From Chondrosia reniformis (Eukaryota; Porifera; Demospongiae; Chondrillida; Chondrillidae), in assembly GCA_947172415.1 (NCBI GenBank), contig OX359194.1:4898001-4962000 (forward strand): a stretch of 64,000 nt of DNA, given 5' to 3'. The first letter of the stretch is position 1, and every line of letters begins with the position of its first letter. This document shows positions 1 through 38,459 of this stretch, one piece after another. The notes beneath the pieces are model-generated. The model had not been told where the DNA came from. It made no database searches and saw only the letters and a list, made by a program, of their open reading frames with translations. A program made the position numbers and the translations under genes.

Positions 1-908
1 ACTACTCTCCAACATGGTTCTTTACAGTTTAGAAGGTTTGCCACTTCTTTGGTCGATTAAAACACCCTTGAACTGATTTTATATGAAATAAATAATATTC
101 TATAAAATATTAATGCTACAAAGACAAAAACATGTCCATTCCTGAGCATTGCCACAATTTCTACTTAATATGGTTTCAATTAATGTGAAACTTGTACCCT
201 TTTTGGGGCAAATTGAATTGGGTGTGGTGTGAGACCTAATAACCTATGCCCATATATAGGAATTTTCAAACATGGCTAAGGCTCCCCTTGATGGTCTTGA
301 CCAAGCACAAAGAAAACTGGTGCATTCTTTTTGGGACACGCTAATCAAGGACCAACAAACCAGAAATGTGCTTTGTGTTTCTCCAGCTGGGCAGAAACAA
401 TTTTCTAAACCAATTTTATTATCACACACTGACAGAAGAGATTATCCAAAAATCTTGATCAAGTACTAGTAGTAAGAGGGACTTCTACACAGAAGTGGTC
501 TGGACATACTCCTCAGGAATATTGTGCTCCCATTATGAGCTGTCTATAAATATTGTAAACATGTCCACATGGATAAATACACATAACCTATTCTCTACAT
601 CCTTTAGAAAAACCGTATTACTGCAAATTTTAGCATTTGTTTTAATTTTTGATAAGTCATCAATTATGGATAATTCCTCACTAAGAGACATATGTATATG
701 TTTTTTTTGGATGTGGAAGACTAAATATGTTCATTGTATATTTGCATGGTCTTACTAGAACTCTTTAATCAATCGCATCTTTATGTGCAGATGGGTTGTT
801 TTAACTCAAGTTTGTTATAAAGAGGTTCATCTGTATGTATGCTCAGAATACGTTTTTTTTTCAATTTAAGTGACTATTATTTTACAGTATTTTTATGTTT
901 ATTTTCAG
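1..908. other. Gene-poor left edge
   Basis: No gene could be supported here. A 65-codon open stretch on the plus strand at 272-469 begins with ATG but shows no family motif and no convincing splice context. If the possible terminal exon at 909-998 is real, this interval could be its upstream intron and contain earlier exons that I cannot recognise. Confidence 0.4.
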
Positions 909-998
909 CATGTGAGAGAAATTTCTCGGGAACAATTCATGAAGCGAGCATTGATAGCCAAAGCAAGAGCTACTGCTGGCCTTCCAGAGAGGGCCTAA
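909..998 (+). CDS. Possible terminal exon of an unidentified gene
   Basis: A T-rich stretch ending in TTTTCAG at 901-908 looks like a splice acceptor. It is followed by 29 sense codons in phase 0 and a TAA. The peptide is strongly basic and helix-like, containing REQFMKRALIAKARATAGLP. This composition resembles a real C-terminus more than chance intron translation. I do not recognise the family and could not find a matching upstream exon with confidence; the rest of the gene may lie left of the window. It could equally be a chance open frame. Confidence 0.3.
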   Translation, partial: HVREISREQFMKRALIAKARATAGLPERA

Positions 999-1127
999 TT
1001 AAGGAAGTAATTAAAACAAAATTACTGATATAGGTAGTGTCTGTTTATACACACCTATTGCTTTTGCATATGTTTCTTATTTATGGATTGCTGTAGTTGT
1101 ATTATAACTATATATATATATATATAT

Positions 1128-1714
1128 AGTCTATACTAAGGTGTGAAAAGGTAATTGGTAGGCCATGTGTTCTACCTCGCAATTGGATGATCTGTATCAA
1201 CTACTATATGCAGTAGTTGAGGATTTCAAAGCCTGCAACAGTACTAGTGTGACTAAAGTCTTGTACTGTTTAAAATACTGATTATCCTAGGGGTCACTTG
1301 GATCTCTTTAAATTTGTAACTTGCACTGCATGTGTAGCTATATAGTACTTGATTGTAATTTTAATATTGTATGGTATATATATATATATAGTTACTAGCA
1401 AATATATAAAATATTAAATTACAATCAAGTACTACACAGTACAAGTTACAAATTTAAGAGATCCAAGTGACTATGTAATATTAAAATTACAATCAAGTAC
1501 TAGCTACACAGTGCAAGTTACAAATTTAAAGAGATCCAAGTGACCCCTAGGATAATCAGTATTTTAAACAGTACAAGACTTTAGTCACACTAGTACTGTT
1601 GCAGGCTTTGAAATCCTCAACTACTGCATAGAGAGTAGTAGTTGATACAGATCATCCAATTGCAAGGTAGAACACATGGCCTACCAATTACCTTTTCACA
1701 CCTTAGTATAGACT
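1128..1714. repeat. Large imperfect fold-back (inverted) repeat
   Basis: About 240 bases from 1128 to 1371 return as the reverse complement at about 1476-1714. Examples are CTATACTAAGGTGTGAAAAG on the left and its complement at the right end. The centre holds a (TA)n run and a third, partial copy of the inner arm at about 1411-1471. The arms differ by few bases, so the structure is fairly young. It is most likely a fold-back MITE or a palindromic duplication. No coding sequence is seen inside. Confidence 0.8.
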
Positions 1715-2526
1715 GAAGATGATGCATCTGCATGCCATATATCAACAAAGGCTTCAGTATTAAAGGGGTCTCAGCTAATAACCACAGCAGATTTGATTTG
1801 CCTTGTGAGGGAGCTAAGAACACCGACGGTTGGTTACATGCATTGGCATAATCAACAGGGTTAGAGACCATTTTGTAACTTGTACACAAGGGACATAAAA
1901 GGCCAAGGCCTTTATATACGTATATGATGACAATACATCACCAGCTTGCGCAATCGTAACTTTGAATTCTTCATTATATCTTGATTATTTTGCTCATTTA
2001 ATTAAGCAAAACTTCGCCAGACGTTTCTTATACACATGTACCATGATATATGTTGATTTCACAGTTATCTGACAAATTGAAATTTTTTATCAATATAACA
2101 CATTGTTTGCATATAAATTTCCCATAGGTTTTCTATAGTCCTATGGCCTTTTATATACAGACTTTGTCCTCCGTTTTCTAACAAACGGAGACCTGAATAA
2201 AAAATCCCTTCTTTTAAAATGAGTTTTATACCCTAATCTTTATGATGATATGCCCATTTTGTTTCTAAGTCCTTTCTTGGAGCCATATGAATTAATTAAT
2301 TATATTATATTATATTATTTATATTATATTAGATTACCTTAGTATATTGTAACTTGTACTGTATATACGCATATGATCTTTATGTATATTACAGCTAAGA
2401 TCACTTGTGTCACTACAATGATGAGGTTAAAAGGTTAATCAAGATTTAGTGAATATTCGTGTTGTCCTGGTTCATTTTTGAAAGTAGAATTTGAAGATGC
2501 ATCTGATGTACATATGTTTAGGGGGT

Positions 2527-2599
2527 TTAGATGATATACAGAGTGTATTGATGATGTACAGAGTGTATTGATGATGTACAGAGTGTATTGATGATGTAG
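2527..2599. repeat. 20-bp tandem repeat, about 3.5 copies
   Basis: The unit GATGATGTACAGAGTGTATT is repeated head to tail with very few changes. It lies in the intergenic region and has no coding role that I can see. Confidence 0.85.
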
Positions 2600-2730
2600 G
2601 AGGCGATTAAGAAGAAGTTATCCATATGACATATTCAGCATGGCCTTTGCACGGGTCTTATTATACTAGTATGATGAGTATATAGATCTGTTTTATATAC
2701 AAAACATTTACAAAAAATGATGTTAGAATT

Positions 2731-2883
2731 AAGTAGGAATGGCAGTGTTCACTAATACATCTGCAAAAAGTATCGACACAAGACTGATTATATGATAAGG
2801 CTAATCATACAGAAGTTGCATATATACTGAAATATAAGTAACGTAACCATACACTTCTGTGTTTGGGCACACCATTCCTACTT
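2731..2883. mobile_element. Short MITE with 12-bp terminal inverted repeats
   Basis: A 153-bp element starts with AAGTAGGAATGG and ends with the exact reverse complement CCATTCCTACTT. A diverged second copy lies at about 60793-60950 in an intron of the second anoctamin and shares inner words such as AGTATCGA and CTTCTRTGTTTGGGC. Two dispersed copies with inverted ends support a non-autonomous DNA transposon. I cannot assign the superfamily because no clear target-site duplication is visible. Confidence 0.65.
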
Positions 2884-3226
2884 CAACTTGGTGCAACCAA
2901 ACACAGAAGCGTGAAAATCTCGAAATAACAACTCAGACAAGAGAAATGTGCCAAAAACCATGATCTCTTTTATAAAAATGGCGGCTGAGAAGACTACAAT
3001 TTTCACTTTTCCTAATTACATGGTTAGTCTATGATAATATTATTGTCAATGTCCGTTCAAATTCAAACAACAGTGCTCTTGATGTAATACAATTATTATG
3101 CAGTACTATATAAAATAAACATTCACACAATAAATAAATTAAAGCTATAAATATAATATGTTCTTATGAAGTAATGCTTACACAGTATTTATTATTGTAA
3201 GTGGTATATATTTACAAAAAGCATGT

Positions 3227-29956
<26,730 letters not shown>

Positions 29957-31271
29957 GATAGCCTACATAAAAAAAAATTAAAGACAAAATCGTATCATAA
30001 TACAAACAGGGGCTACACTTTTGTGAGACAGGAAACTGAGTTATGCTTTCATATAATCATTAGATGTGGGAGTGTAGGGAGTACTAAGATATAATATAAG
30101 ATGTAGGGGAGGAGAACTAGCATAATGAAGTACAGAGAAATCAGTTATCAAAGTGAGTAATCCAATTGAAATTGTCTGCATGCAATTTGTGACATCACCG
30201 CATTGTATACTACAGATCACTGTTTATAGTTAGCTGACCAATACCTTAATCATTATTTTATTGATCATATAACCAAAGGAATTAAAGTATAATGAATTAA
30301 TGCATTCTCATTGTCTTATATTACATACTTATAAATATCAAAAGCTTTCTACAGAACAGTAACTGTAATAATACGTATCACATTTATTCAACTAACTTAA
30401 TATGTGAGCTGATTACAGGCACACCTCTTGTCATCTAAATATTTATTCCAAAAGTGTAGTTGTTTTACTCTGAGCATAGATCTTATATACTTACGTAAGA
30501 TCTACGCTCAGAGTCACTGTTTTAAAATGTACCTTAAGTCCTGGAAGCCCATGAACAACATAACCACAATTAGCGAAGGCTGTTCCATAATACTCTGATA
30601 GATTTTGTCAATGCGTAAGGATGCAGTTTTGCTTATCTACTTCTGTAGTCGACGAGAGTCTGGTTCACGTCTAATTAGCAATTAGTACATATTTAGAGAA
30701 TTTAGAAAAGACTATGAGAATGGCTACTTAATACTATTTGCCACAAGTAACGGAAAACACTCGTCTTAGACTTAAATACAAGGGGGGCCGGGAAACCTTT
30801 CATCTGCTCGATCTACGATGAGGCTTTATAGCTCAAAAAGCCAGTAATAGCTACTGTCGACTCTCGTACTAAAATTATTGCACATACAAAAAAGAATCTG
30901 ACCACCCTCATATATAAAGGAAGTCACTTTGAAACCTACCAAAGAGTAGAGCGAAATCGGTAACGACATCCTGGTTCTCGCTGTTTTGCAAAAGAGATCA
31001 CACTAGAGTACTCTAATCGTTGACATCAAGTCCACACATTAACTTTCATAAGATATGCAGCAGATAAACTACTTCAGTAAGCTGCCACTGAATATGGAGG
31101 AACCATGCGTAGGACGACCGCGGGGGTTGTGTCGAATCCTTGCGCAATCGGTATAAAGTGCACACATGGCAATCTATGTAGTCTCTTAGTACAGACCATT
31201 CCGCCATTTGTTAGACCATTTGCGCGATCTTGTGAGACTTTCTTGTCTCCTTACGCAACCAATCATTAAAA
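29957..31271. promoter_or_regulatory. Divergent intergenic region between the phosphatase and IBA57
   Basis: The two start codons lie 1.3 kb apart on opposite strands, so both promoters and 5' untranslated regions should be here. The half next to IBA57 (about 30540-31270) is richer in CG dinucleotides (ACGACCGCGG, GCGCGATC) than the AT-rich left half. No clear TATA box can be assigned with confidence. A strong hairpin lies at 30467-30514. Confidence 0.5.
30467..30514. repeat. Perfect-like hairpin, 19-bp arms
   Basis: ACTCTGAGCATAGATCTTA and TAAGATCTACGCTCAGAGT are reverse complements except for one base, separated by a 10-base loop. It lies between two divergent genes and could be a cruciform-forming site, a transposon relic or a protein-binding dyad. 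Nothing decides between these. Confidence 0.7.
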
Positions 31272-34200
31272 ATGGCAGCTTTCCTGTTTTTGTTGAGGGG
31301 TAAAACCATCCACAAATATTCTTTTTTGCACAAATTTATGCAAAGAAACAATTCTATCAGATATATGGAAACAATGAGGTGCACTTCCAGTGGAATAGTT
31401 CATTTGCATAAGCGCAGTCTAATGATTCTTAAAGGAGACGATGTTTCAATGTTTCTTCAAGGGATGGTTACGTGTGACATGTTCCAACCGGGGGATACTA
31501 AATATGCAATGTTTCTAAACGCGCAAGTAAGTAAATATTTACTGTTACAAGAAGAAATTCATAAACGTAACCAATTTAGAGTCTCGTAGTATTTCCACGT
31601 TTGGTGTGTCTGTGTGTGAGAAGGGGTCAGTATCTTTGTGAACGCTAGCATTTGTTCCGTGTCTCCAATTGGTGGCAATTTAGAACTTATGTTTGACTAC
31701 CGGCTAAGCTCACTGCTCGCTTGGGCTTAGAATGTTATAGTTCAGGGTGTTGATTAATAAACACTACCCAATTCTTACCAGGTCAGTTCTACCACAAAGG
31801 ATTTGCAGGCCTTCGAAGGAAACCATCATGTAAATATAATGCAGAATAAAGTAAAAGCGAAATCTCTAGTGTGAAACTATGCATCTTGTAATATTTGATC
31901 ATTACAAGATTTGTAAAGTGAAGTGATGATGTGAAAAGTGCCAAATATAGAAGAACTGTTCAGTTGGTAAATAAAGTGAGTAGGTGTACCTATTGTTATG
32001 GCTGCCTTACAGGAGATGATATATTAATGTGTTACACACAAAAAACTTTGGTGATGGTGTTGCTGCTAGTAGATCAGTTCCAAGGAATGGGCAGCAAGGA
32101 AGAGAAGTGTGATGATGATATTGTTCTTACTGGCCCAGATATAGATGCATGGCGAACAGGTATTGATGAGTCCTATTTGGGTATTGATGAGTTCTTTGGT
32201 ATACTCCAGTGTGCATTGTTAAGCATACAAATCAAAAGGGGTATTGTATTAAGTTTGCTATACTGAGTCAGTTGATATTTCAGTGAGGAGAGGAGTAAAA
32301 TCTAACACCAATTGTGAAGAGAGTGGAGTTGTTATTCGGGATGAGGAGGAAATTTCATACGTAGGTCTTTTACTCATTCTATCACAAGAGGTTTAACATA
32401 TAAAGTCAAATTTCTGGAGGCCCAAGTCATTTGTTCCCATATATTTGCCTGCTTAAATGAATAGCACTTTTTTCATAAAATTCAGTTAAGATCTGATAAT
32501 ATCACAATAAAGCATAAATTGCACATGGTTTTGTGTATAGAAATGTATAAAATGTATAAAAAATGTTCCCTATATGTAGGTTCTAAAATGTAAAGAAATT
32601 GGTTATAGTTAATTAGGTTATGACATGGCCGCTTTCCTGAGGCTGGCTGAGCAGTATTAATTCACATTCGTCACAAAATGACAGCAACAGAGCTGGTTCA
32701 ATTTGTTCTCACCTCAGAGACATGCTGCCAAGCACTCCTCTTTAATGTGAAGAAAAAAGAAAGATCAAAAAGTAGTAGAGAGCGTGCACATTAGGTTACA
32801 ATTCCATATGAATTATACCTGCCAGTCAGAAAATCCTGAAAGCAGTAGCCAGACATGTAGCCAGAACATCTCCTGTATGGGCAAGGAATGAACCAATTTA
32901 GGAAGACATAGAACCCCTATATTTGGCTCAGCCTAGCTTATCAATGTATATCACCAACTTTTATGCATGAACTTATATATATATGCATCCATAGATATAT
33001 AACTCAATTTTACATGGTAGATGTAATTATATTCATGACATTGAACAATTTAATGATATTCATGACATTGGTATGTGGTACGTATGTCATACTTTAACCT
33101 TTTGTCATTCATACCTATTTTTCCATTAGACATTGTGTAATCATAGACCACATATATAGAGTTTGTACGGTACAAGCAACAGAATTTGAAGGCATTTATT
33201 GATGGACTCACATATATACAGTATAACAGGCAATCCAAGACTCTTATGCTAGTAGGACCTGGACCTAGCAAGAATGTTTCTGCAAAAAAAAAATTATTTG
33301 CTGTGTCCAAACTGAAACCAGCGAGTTGTCATAAAATTGTTTTCAGTGGGCAATGCAAACACAACTATAGATAACTACTATTGTGATTTAATGCAATTCA
33401 ATAAGTTCGATCAATCAATCAATCAATATTTAATTGGACATCAACAAAATCCCTAGTAATGGGGGCCGGGTCATCTGTTAAACTACACATGCATAAATCT
33501 CCTAAGTTCAGATGGTCTAGTTATAGTCAGTAGCATATCTCTAAATATTACAGAGGCAGTCCTCAGTGTTCATCCTGCTCAAAAGGAGTCCCTCCATCTC
33601 TTCCTGGGCCGCCCTCTAGGTCTTCTTCCCACTCCTTCACCAGTTATTACTTTCTCCAGCAGACTTCCCTTCCTGCTCAATTCAATTCAATAAGTTGTGC
33701 CAAGAATTTTTAATTTTTTGTCTAGCACTTGTTATTACCACACCCAACCTTGCCAGGATGTTCTATAAATGGTGTAAACTCAAACAACTAAACTTAAAAA
33801 TCCGAGTCCAAGGTCCACACAGTACTTAATTAAATTTAACTATCAATATATTCTCCTTCCAATAATGATGGTTTTTCTCGCATAATATATGAAACTGGGT
33901 ATCCTACAAATGGTTAGTACGTCAATCAATTTATTCGAAAGGAATTCAATTTCTCATGTTATTTAGGTGGACAATAGACTAATCAAGTTGATGTACGTAC
34001 ATGTACAACTGCACCTTGTAACTAAGCAGAAATGTTAAGTGAATGTTCGACCCCACAATGCATTACATTTCATAGTATTGAATCAGTTCAAGTTTCCAAA
34101 CTTAAGAAGAAAGTAGTGAAATGTTCACACTAGATTATCATTTTAATCAAAAAAGTGTTAATTTGACCATTATTTTGCATGTGTTGTTGTTAAATGAGCC

Positions 34201-37200
34201 ACTGAGACCACCAATTACACTAAAGTACTCTAGACTTGTTCAAGAGCCTAAATATGCTATATTATGTCTGTACATATGTGTTATGAAACTTTTGTAGGGG
34301 CGTGTCTTATATGATGTAATATTGTATAAGATAGAAGAGAAAGAATGGTTACTGGAATGTTGTGAGAGAGCTAGACAAGATGTAATAAAACATTTGAAAA
34401 AATACATATTGAGATCAAAGGTGAGAGGCACTGTGATGGCAAGGAGATACAATAACAAATTACAGTTTACAATGATGAAGTATGTAGTCAATTCTTTTAC
34501 TTCTAATGTATGGTGTAATGTGTTGTGGTTAGTATAGGATAATGTGTGGTTTGCATCAGTACAAAGGAGAGTTAAAGGAATATCACTGTCTAATTAGTAA
34601 ATATGAATATAATACATGTTTAGTAACTAAAGATAAATTTACTGATTTAATTATTAAAGGTTTTACTAAATTTGATTTGAAAATCACTTCTTTACCTTTA
34701 ATATTTTGATAAGGGAGTTTGTAAGTTGTTGATATATCACCCAGTATGAATACTTAATGGCTTTAATGTGTTCTGTATTTCATTTAGATAGTGTTAGAAG
34801 TGTGTGATCATTTAAATGTTTATTGGAGTAAGGAGTCACCTTTATGTAGAGTTGATGTAGTTACCATGTCAGCTGATCCAAGAACAAAGTATGTTTATGG
34901 ACAGTTTCCCACAACCGTATCCCCTATTACTGTGTATTACAATTTGTGTAGTTTTGTAGGTACAAGAATAATATCTACTAGTGATGGAATGCTACCATCA
35001 AAGGAATTAACAGAAGGTGTGCCAATGGTATTGGTTGTTAACTGTTCTTTAATTGTCATCTGATGAGCTATGAAATGTGCTATTTTCACCTCTTAGATGA
35101 TTACATGAAGCACAGGATGTCAGTGGGTGTGGCTGAAGGTAGTGAAGAGGTCCCTGCAACTAAATGCCTTCCATTAGAGTATAACCTTGACTTAGGAAAT
35201 GGAGGTAAAGTTGATTATATGTTGGTTTGGACTGCCAAACTTGTTCAAGGTATGCAAGCAAATTACTTTTTGCGGATTGCCAGACACCCACGTATATAGG
35301 CTAGAGGGAGAGTCACTTTTGAGAAAGGAAATATCCACACTTGTAAGAGGGAGGGTCATAGTTGTAACAGGATATGATCGTGCTCATAAGAGGGAGGGCC
35401 ATGCTCATAAGAGGAAGGGCCGTGCTCATAGAAGGAGGGGCCATACTCCTAATAGAAAGGGGCCGTGCTCGTAAGAGGAAGGGCCATACTCGTAAGAGGA
35501 AGGGCCGTGCTCATAAGAGGAAGGGCCGTGCTCATAAGAGGAAGGGCCGTGCTCATAGAAGGAGGGGCCATACTCCTAATAGAAAGGGGCCGTGCTCGTA
35601 AGAGGAAGGGCCATACTCGTAAGAGGAAGGGCCGTGCTCATAAGAGGGAATAGAGTGTAGGTGATCAAATAGCTGAACTTCAAATCCTCTACAAAAAGTG
35701 TGATAGTTAGCTAAATGTCATAGCATTTACTTGTGGCAAGGCCTCTATATTAGGTGAATGTGAGTGAATATTTATGAATGAATGACATCAATGTAGGATT
35801 CATATAAGTATACCTGTCTTAAAGTTAGGACTGCAAACCTAACTCATCATATTTCCTGACTCTCCTTGGTCATTCTAATAGGAATCTGCTTAAAGGTTTA
35901 GTTTTCCTTAATTTCGCAGGAATGAAAAAATATGGCAACATTTTTGTGTCACTTGCTTGAACCCAATTACAAGTTACTGGGTGCTGGCCTTTGAACTGAG
36001 AGTGTCACTCACAACATAAGATCCAATTTGTCCAATGTTTTTCTAAACCATCCTAGTTTTCACATTCCTAATGGTTGATATCATCAGTCAGTTGGCATAG
36101 GTAACCAACATTTGAGGTCGTGGATGTCACATAACACAATGAGTTATCCATGATGTGATGTTCAATAAATATTTTACTTTTGGTAATGAATTTAATTATA
36201 ATGAAACGTACCCATAAAACAGAGGGTGACAGTCATAAGAGAAGGGTCACATCTATGTATTGTAAGAGGGAGGGTCATACTCATAAGAAGGAGGGTCATA
36301 CTCATAGCAGGGAGGGTCACACTTGTAAGAAGGAGGGTCATACTCATAAGAAGGAGGGTCATACTCATAGTAGGGAGTGTCACACTCATAAGAAGGAGTA
36401 TCATACTCATAAGAAGGAGGGTCATACTCATAGCAGGGAGGGTCACACTTGTAAGAAGGAGGGTCATACTCATAGCAGGGAGGGTCACACTTGTAAGAAG
36501 GAAGGTCATACTCATAGCAGGGAGGGTCACACTTGTAAGAAGGAAGGTCAAATTCTTAAGGGGGAGTGTCACACTTGTAAGACAGAGAGTCTAACTCATA
36601 GCAGGGAAGGTCACACTTGTAAGAAGGAAGGTCATACTCATAGCAGGGAGGGTCACACTTGTAAGAAGGAGTGTCAAATTCTTAAGGGGGAGTGTCACAC
36701 TTGTAAGACAGAGAGTCTAACTCATAGCAGGGAAGGTCACACTTGTAAGAAGGAAGGTCATACTCATAGCAGGGAGGGTCACACTTGTAAGAAGGAGTGT
36801 CAAATTCTTAAGGGGGAGTGTCACACTTGTAAGACAGAGAGTCTAACTCATAGCAGGGAAGGTCACACTTGTAAGAAGGAAGGTCATACTCATAGCAGGG
36901 AGGGTCACACTTGTAAGAAGGAGTGTCAAATTCTTAAGGGGGAGTGTCACACTTGTAAGACAGAGAGTCTAACTCATAGCAGGGAAGGTCACACTTGTAA
37001 GAAGGAGTGTCAAATTCCCTAAGGGGGAGTGTCACACTTGTAAGAAGTAGTGTCAAATTCCCTAAGGGGGAGTGTCACACTTGTAAGAAGTAGTGTCAAA
37101 TTCCCTAAGGGGGAGTGTCACACTTGTAAGAAGGAGGGTTTTTGTGCAGTTATGTACGTATCTACAAGAATTTTGCCTCATCACTATTCAAGTCTAGTGC

Positions 37201-38233
37201 TTATACATATGTATATCATCCTGTATCACTATGTATATTGCTATTGTCCAGTTGAACTACGTATCTCTGTACGTACATGTAGTAAGTTTCAGTAAGGGAT
37301 GTTACTTGGGACAGGAATTGACATCAAGAACTCATCACAAAGGTGTAGTAAGAAAGAGAGTTGTTCCATTGACCTTTCAAGAGTAAGTTACATGCATTGT
37401 TTTGTCTCTGTGTCAACAAGTATTAATGCACTACGTTGGTGATATCAGCTCAGTCATTGTATTTATATATGTAAGTCTATGCCTTTATTTACTAAAGACA
37501 TGAAGTCAGTAATGTTCCAGTAGCTAATCTCTAAATATTCCTATTTATTAGTCTTTGGTTTATATTTTATAATTGTTTATTAGTACTTTCCTTGCTCTAT
37601 CTCCCTGGAGTCAAATTTGCACCCGTGAAGGTAAGAGAGTTGGAAAATTAATTACACAGAAGGGTCAGTATGGACTTGGATTAATACATTATAGCAACAG
37701 GTGGGCGTATTCATACGTACATGTGAATGTACTCATATTTAGGATGCAAATCATATCCAAGACATACATATACTGGATATATTACTTGTATTTAAACCAC
37801 TATACTTGTGCATGCCAAGGATTCACAGAATTCCCAGAAACAGCTGTCTGACTCAGTGAAGATGAAAGAAGGAAGAAAAGACTCCTGTATCTTCATCCAA
37901 AGCTCTCTTTGGGTTTAGTTCCCCAATAGGCTCTCTTACAGAATAGGCATATAGCATGTAGGAAAGTGGTATCTTAGATTTTTCATGTCTTTGATTGATG
38001 AATGATACTATTAGCATTTTGGTGCAATGTTGTATAGGTACGTATGTATAAATTTACAGTAGTATATATGATGACCCAGTATAGGGGGTCCCATCAGTTT
38101 CATGTGTATATATAGTATTTTTGTTTTATTATGTAGAGTGCCAATATTTGTAACAGATACATCCGGACTAATACCTGTGTCCTTTTCAATTCCTAATTGG
38201 TGGCCAAAGATACCTTCTTACGAGGATGTTTAG
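31272..38233 (+). CDS. IBA57: IBA57, mitochondrial iron-sulfur cluster assembly factor (GcvT-like fold)
   Basis: IBA57 acts in the mitochondrial matrix with ISCA proteins to mature 4Fe-4S proteins. Eight exons: 31272-31526, 34298-34420, 34788-34888, 34952-35016, 35097-35204, 37283-37382, 37584-37700, 38137-38233. They join in phase to 321 aa ending in TAG. Family signs in order: a basic, hydrophobic leader ([20 protein letters not shown]) suited to mitochondrial import, VTCDMFQPG with [16 protein letters not shown] across exons 1-2, [15 protein letters not shown], the signature [17 protein letters not shown] (Cys about 224), [17 protein letters not shown], and the C-terminal PNWWPKI. Length and order match the family. 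Intron 1 is 2.8 kb, and intron 5 carries two minisatellites. The acceptor of exon 4 was chosen because the alternative gives a stop. Confidence 0.93.
35341..35655. repeat. 21-bp minisatellite in IBA57 intron 5, first block
   Basis: Head-to-tail copies of units such as CATAAGAGGAAGGGCCGTGCT, with variants CATAGAAGGAGGGGCC and CGTAAGAGGAAGGGCCATACT. A longer block containing the CCTAATAGAAAGGGGCC variant occurs twice (near 35440 and 35570), showing block duplication. It is non-coding. Confidence 0.9.
36227..37135. repeat. 21-bp minisatellite with a 126-bp higher-order unit in IBA57 intron 5
   Basis: About 43 copies of a 21-bp unit of the type GGAGGGTCACACTTGTAAGAA. Between about 36555 and 37010 six different units form a 126-bp block repeated in register: the landmark CTTAAGGGGGAG begins at 36555, 36681, 36807 and 36933, exactly 126 bp apart. 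The unit resembles that of the 35.4-kb block (TCATACTCATAAGAAG against CCATACTCGTAAGAGG), so the two arrays share an origin. It is non-coding; open frames on both strands arise because the unit is a multiple of three. Confidence 0.95.
37819..37988 (+). repeat. Dispersed repeat family, copy 1 (5' part reduced)
   Basis: Located in the last intron of IBA57. It shares long stretches with 46641-46846 and, in reverse, 48181-48374: CCAGAAACAGCTGTCTGACT, ACTCCTGTATCTTCATCCAA, GAATAGGCATATAGCATGTA. It lacks the CTGATGA box found in the other two copies. The family is probably a short retroelement fragment; no coding sequence is seen. Confidence 0.75.
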
Positions 38234-38459
38234 TGATCAAACTAACTATATACTAACAGGTTTTCACATATGTACATATTTCTTATTTTCTTGTATTAAC
38301 AACAGCTTTTCCAAAGACACTGCTAATAAACTACAGTTGCTACAGTTGGTAAAATTACAGAGTTGTAGACTTTACTTAATAAAGCTAATTTTATTTTCAT
38401 CTAATACAGTAATTGTTTTGGTAATAAGCTTTAGTGTCTTTACAAATACAGCCGTCCAA

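Larger units (their letters stand above)
1715..3226. other. Intergenic region 3' of the phosphatase gene
   Basis: AT-rich sequence beyond the stop codon of the minus-strand phosphatase gene. Apart from the short tandem repeat at 2527-2599 and the MITE at 2731-2883, nothing is recognisable. The 3' untranslated region of the phosphatase must begin just left of 3227, but I could not choose a polyadenylation site. Confidence 0.5.

Noticed and set aside
272-469. 65-codon plus-strand frame starting MAKAPLDGLDQ
   Set aside because: No motif, no splice partner and no similarity I recognise; left as unassigned.
31931-32266. 111-codon plus-strand frame in IBA57 intron 1
   Set aside because: No IBA57 segment is missing from the joined model, and the text shows no family motif.
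35060-35085. CTGATGAGCTATGAAATG, reminiscent of a hammerhead core
   Set aside because: There is no stem II between the boxes and no stem I; it is chance similarity.
36180-37022. 280-codon open frame of [14 protein letters not shown] repeats
   Set aside because: Translation of the 21-bp minisatellite in IBA57 intron 5; the flanking IBA57 exons join across it in phase.
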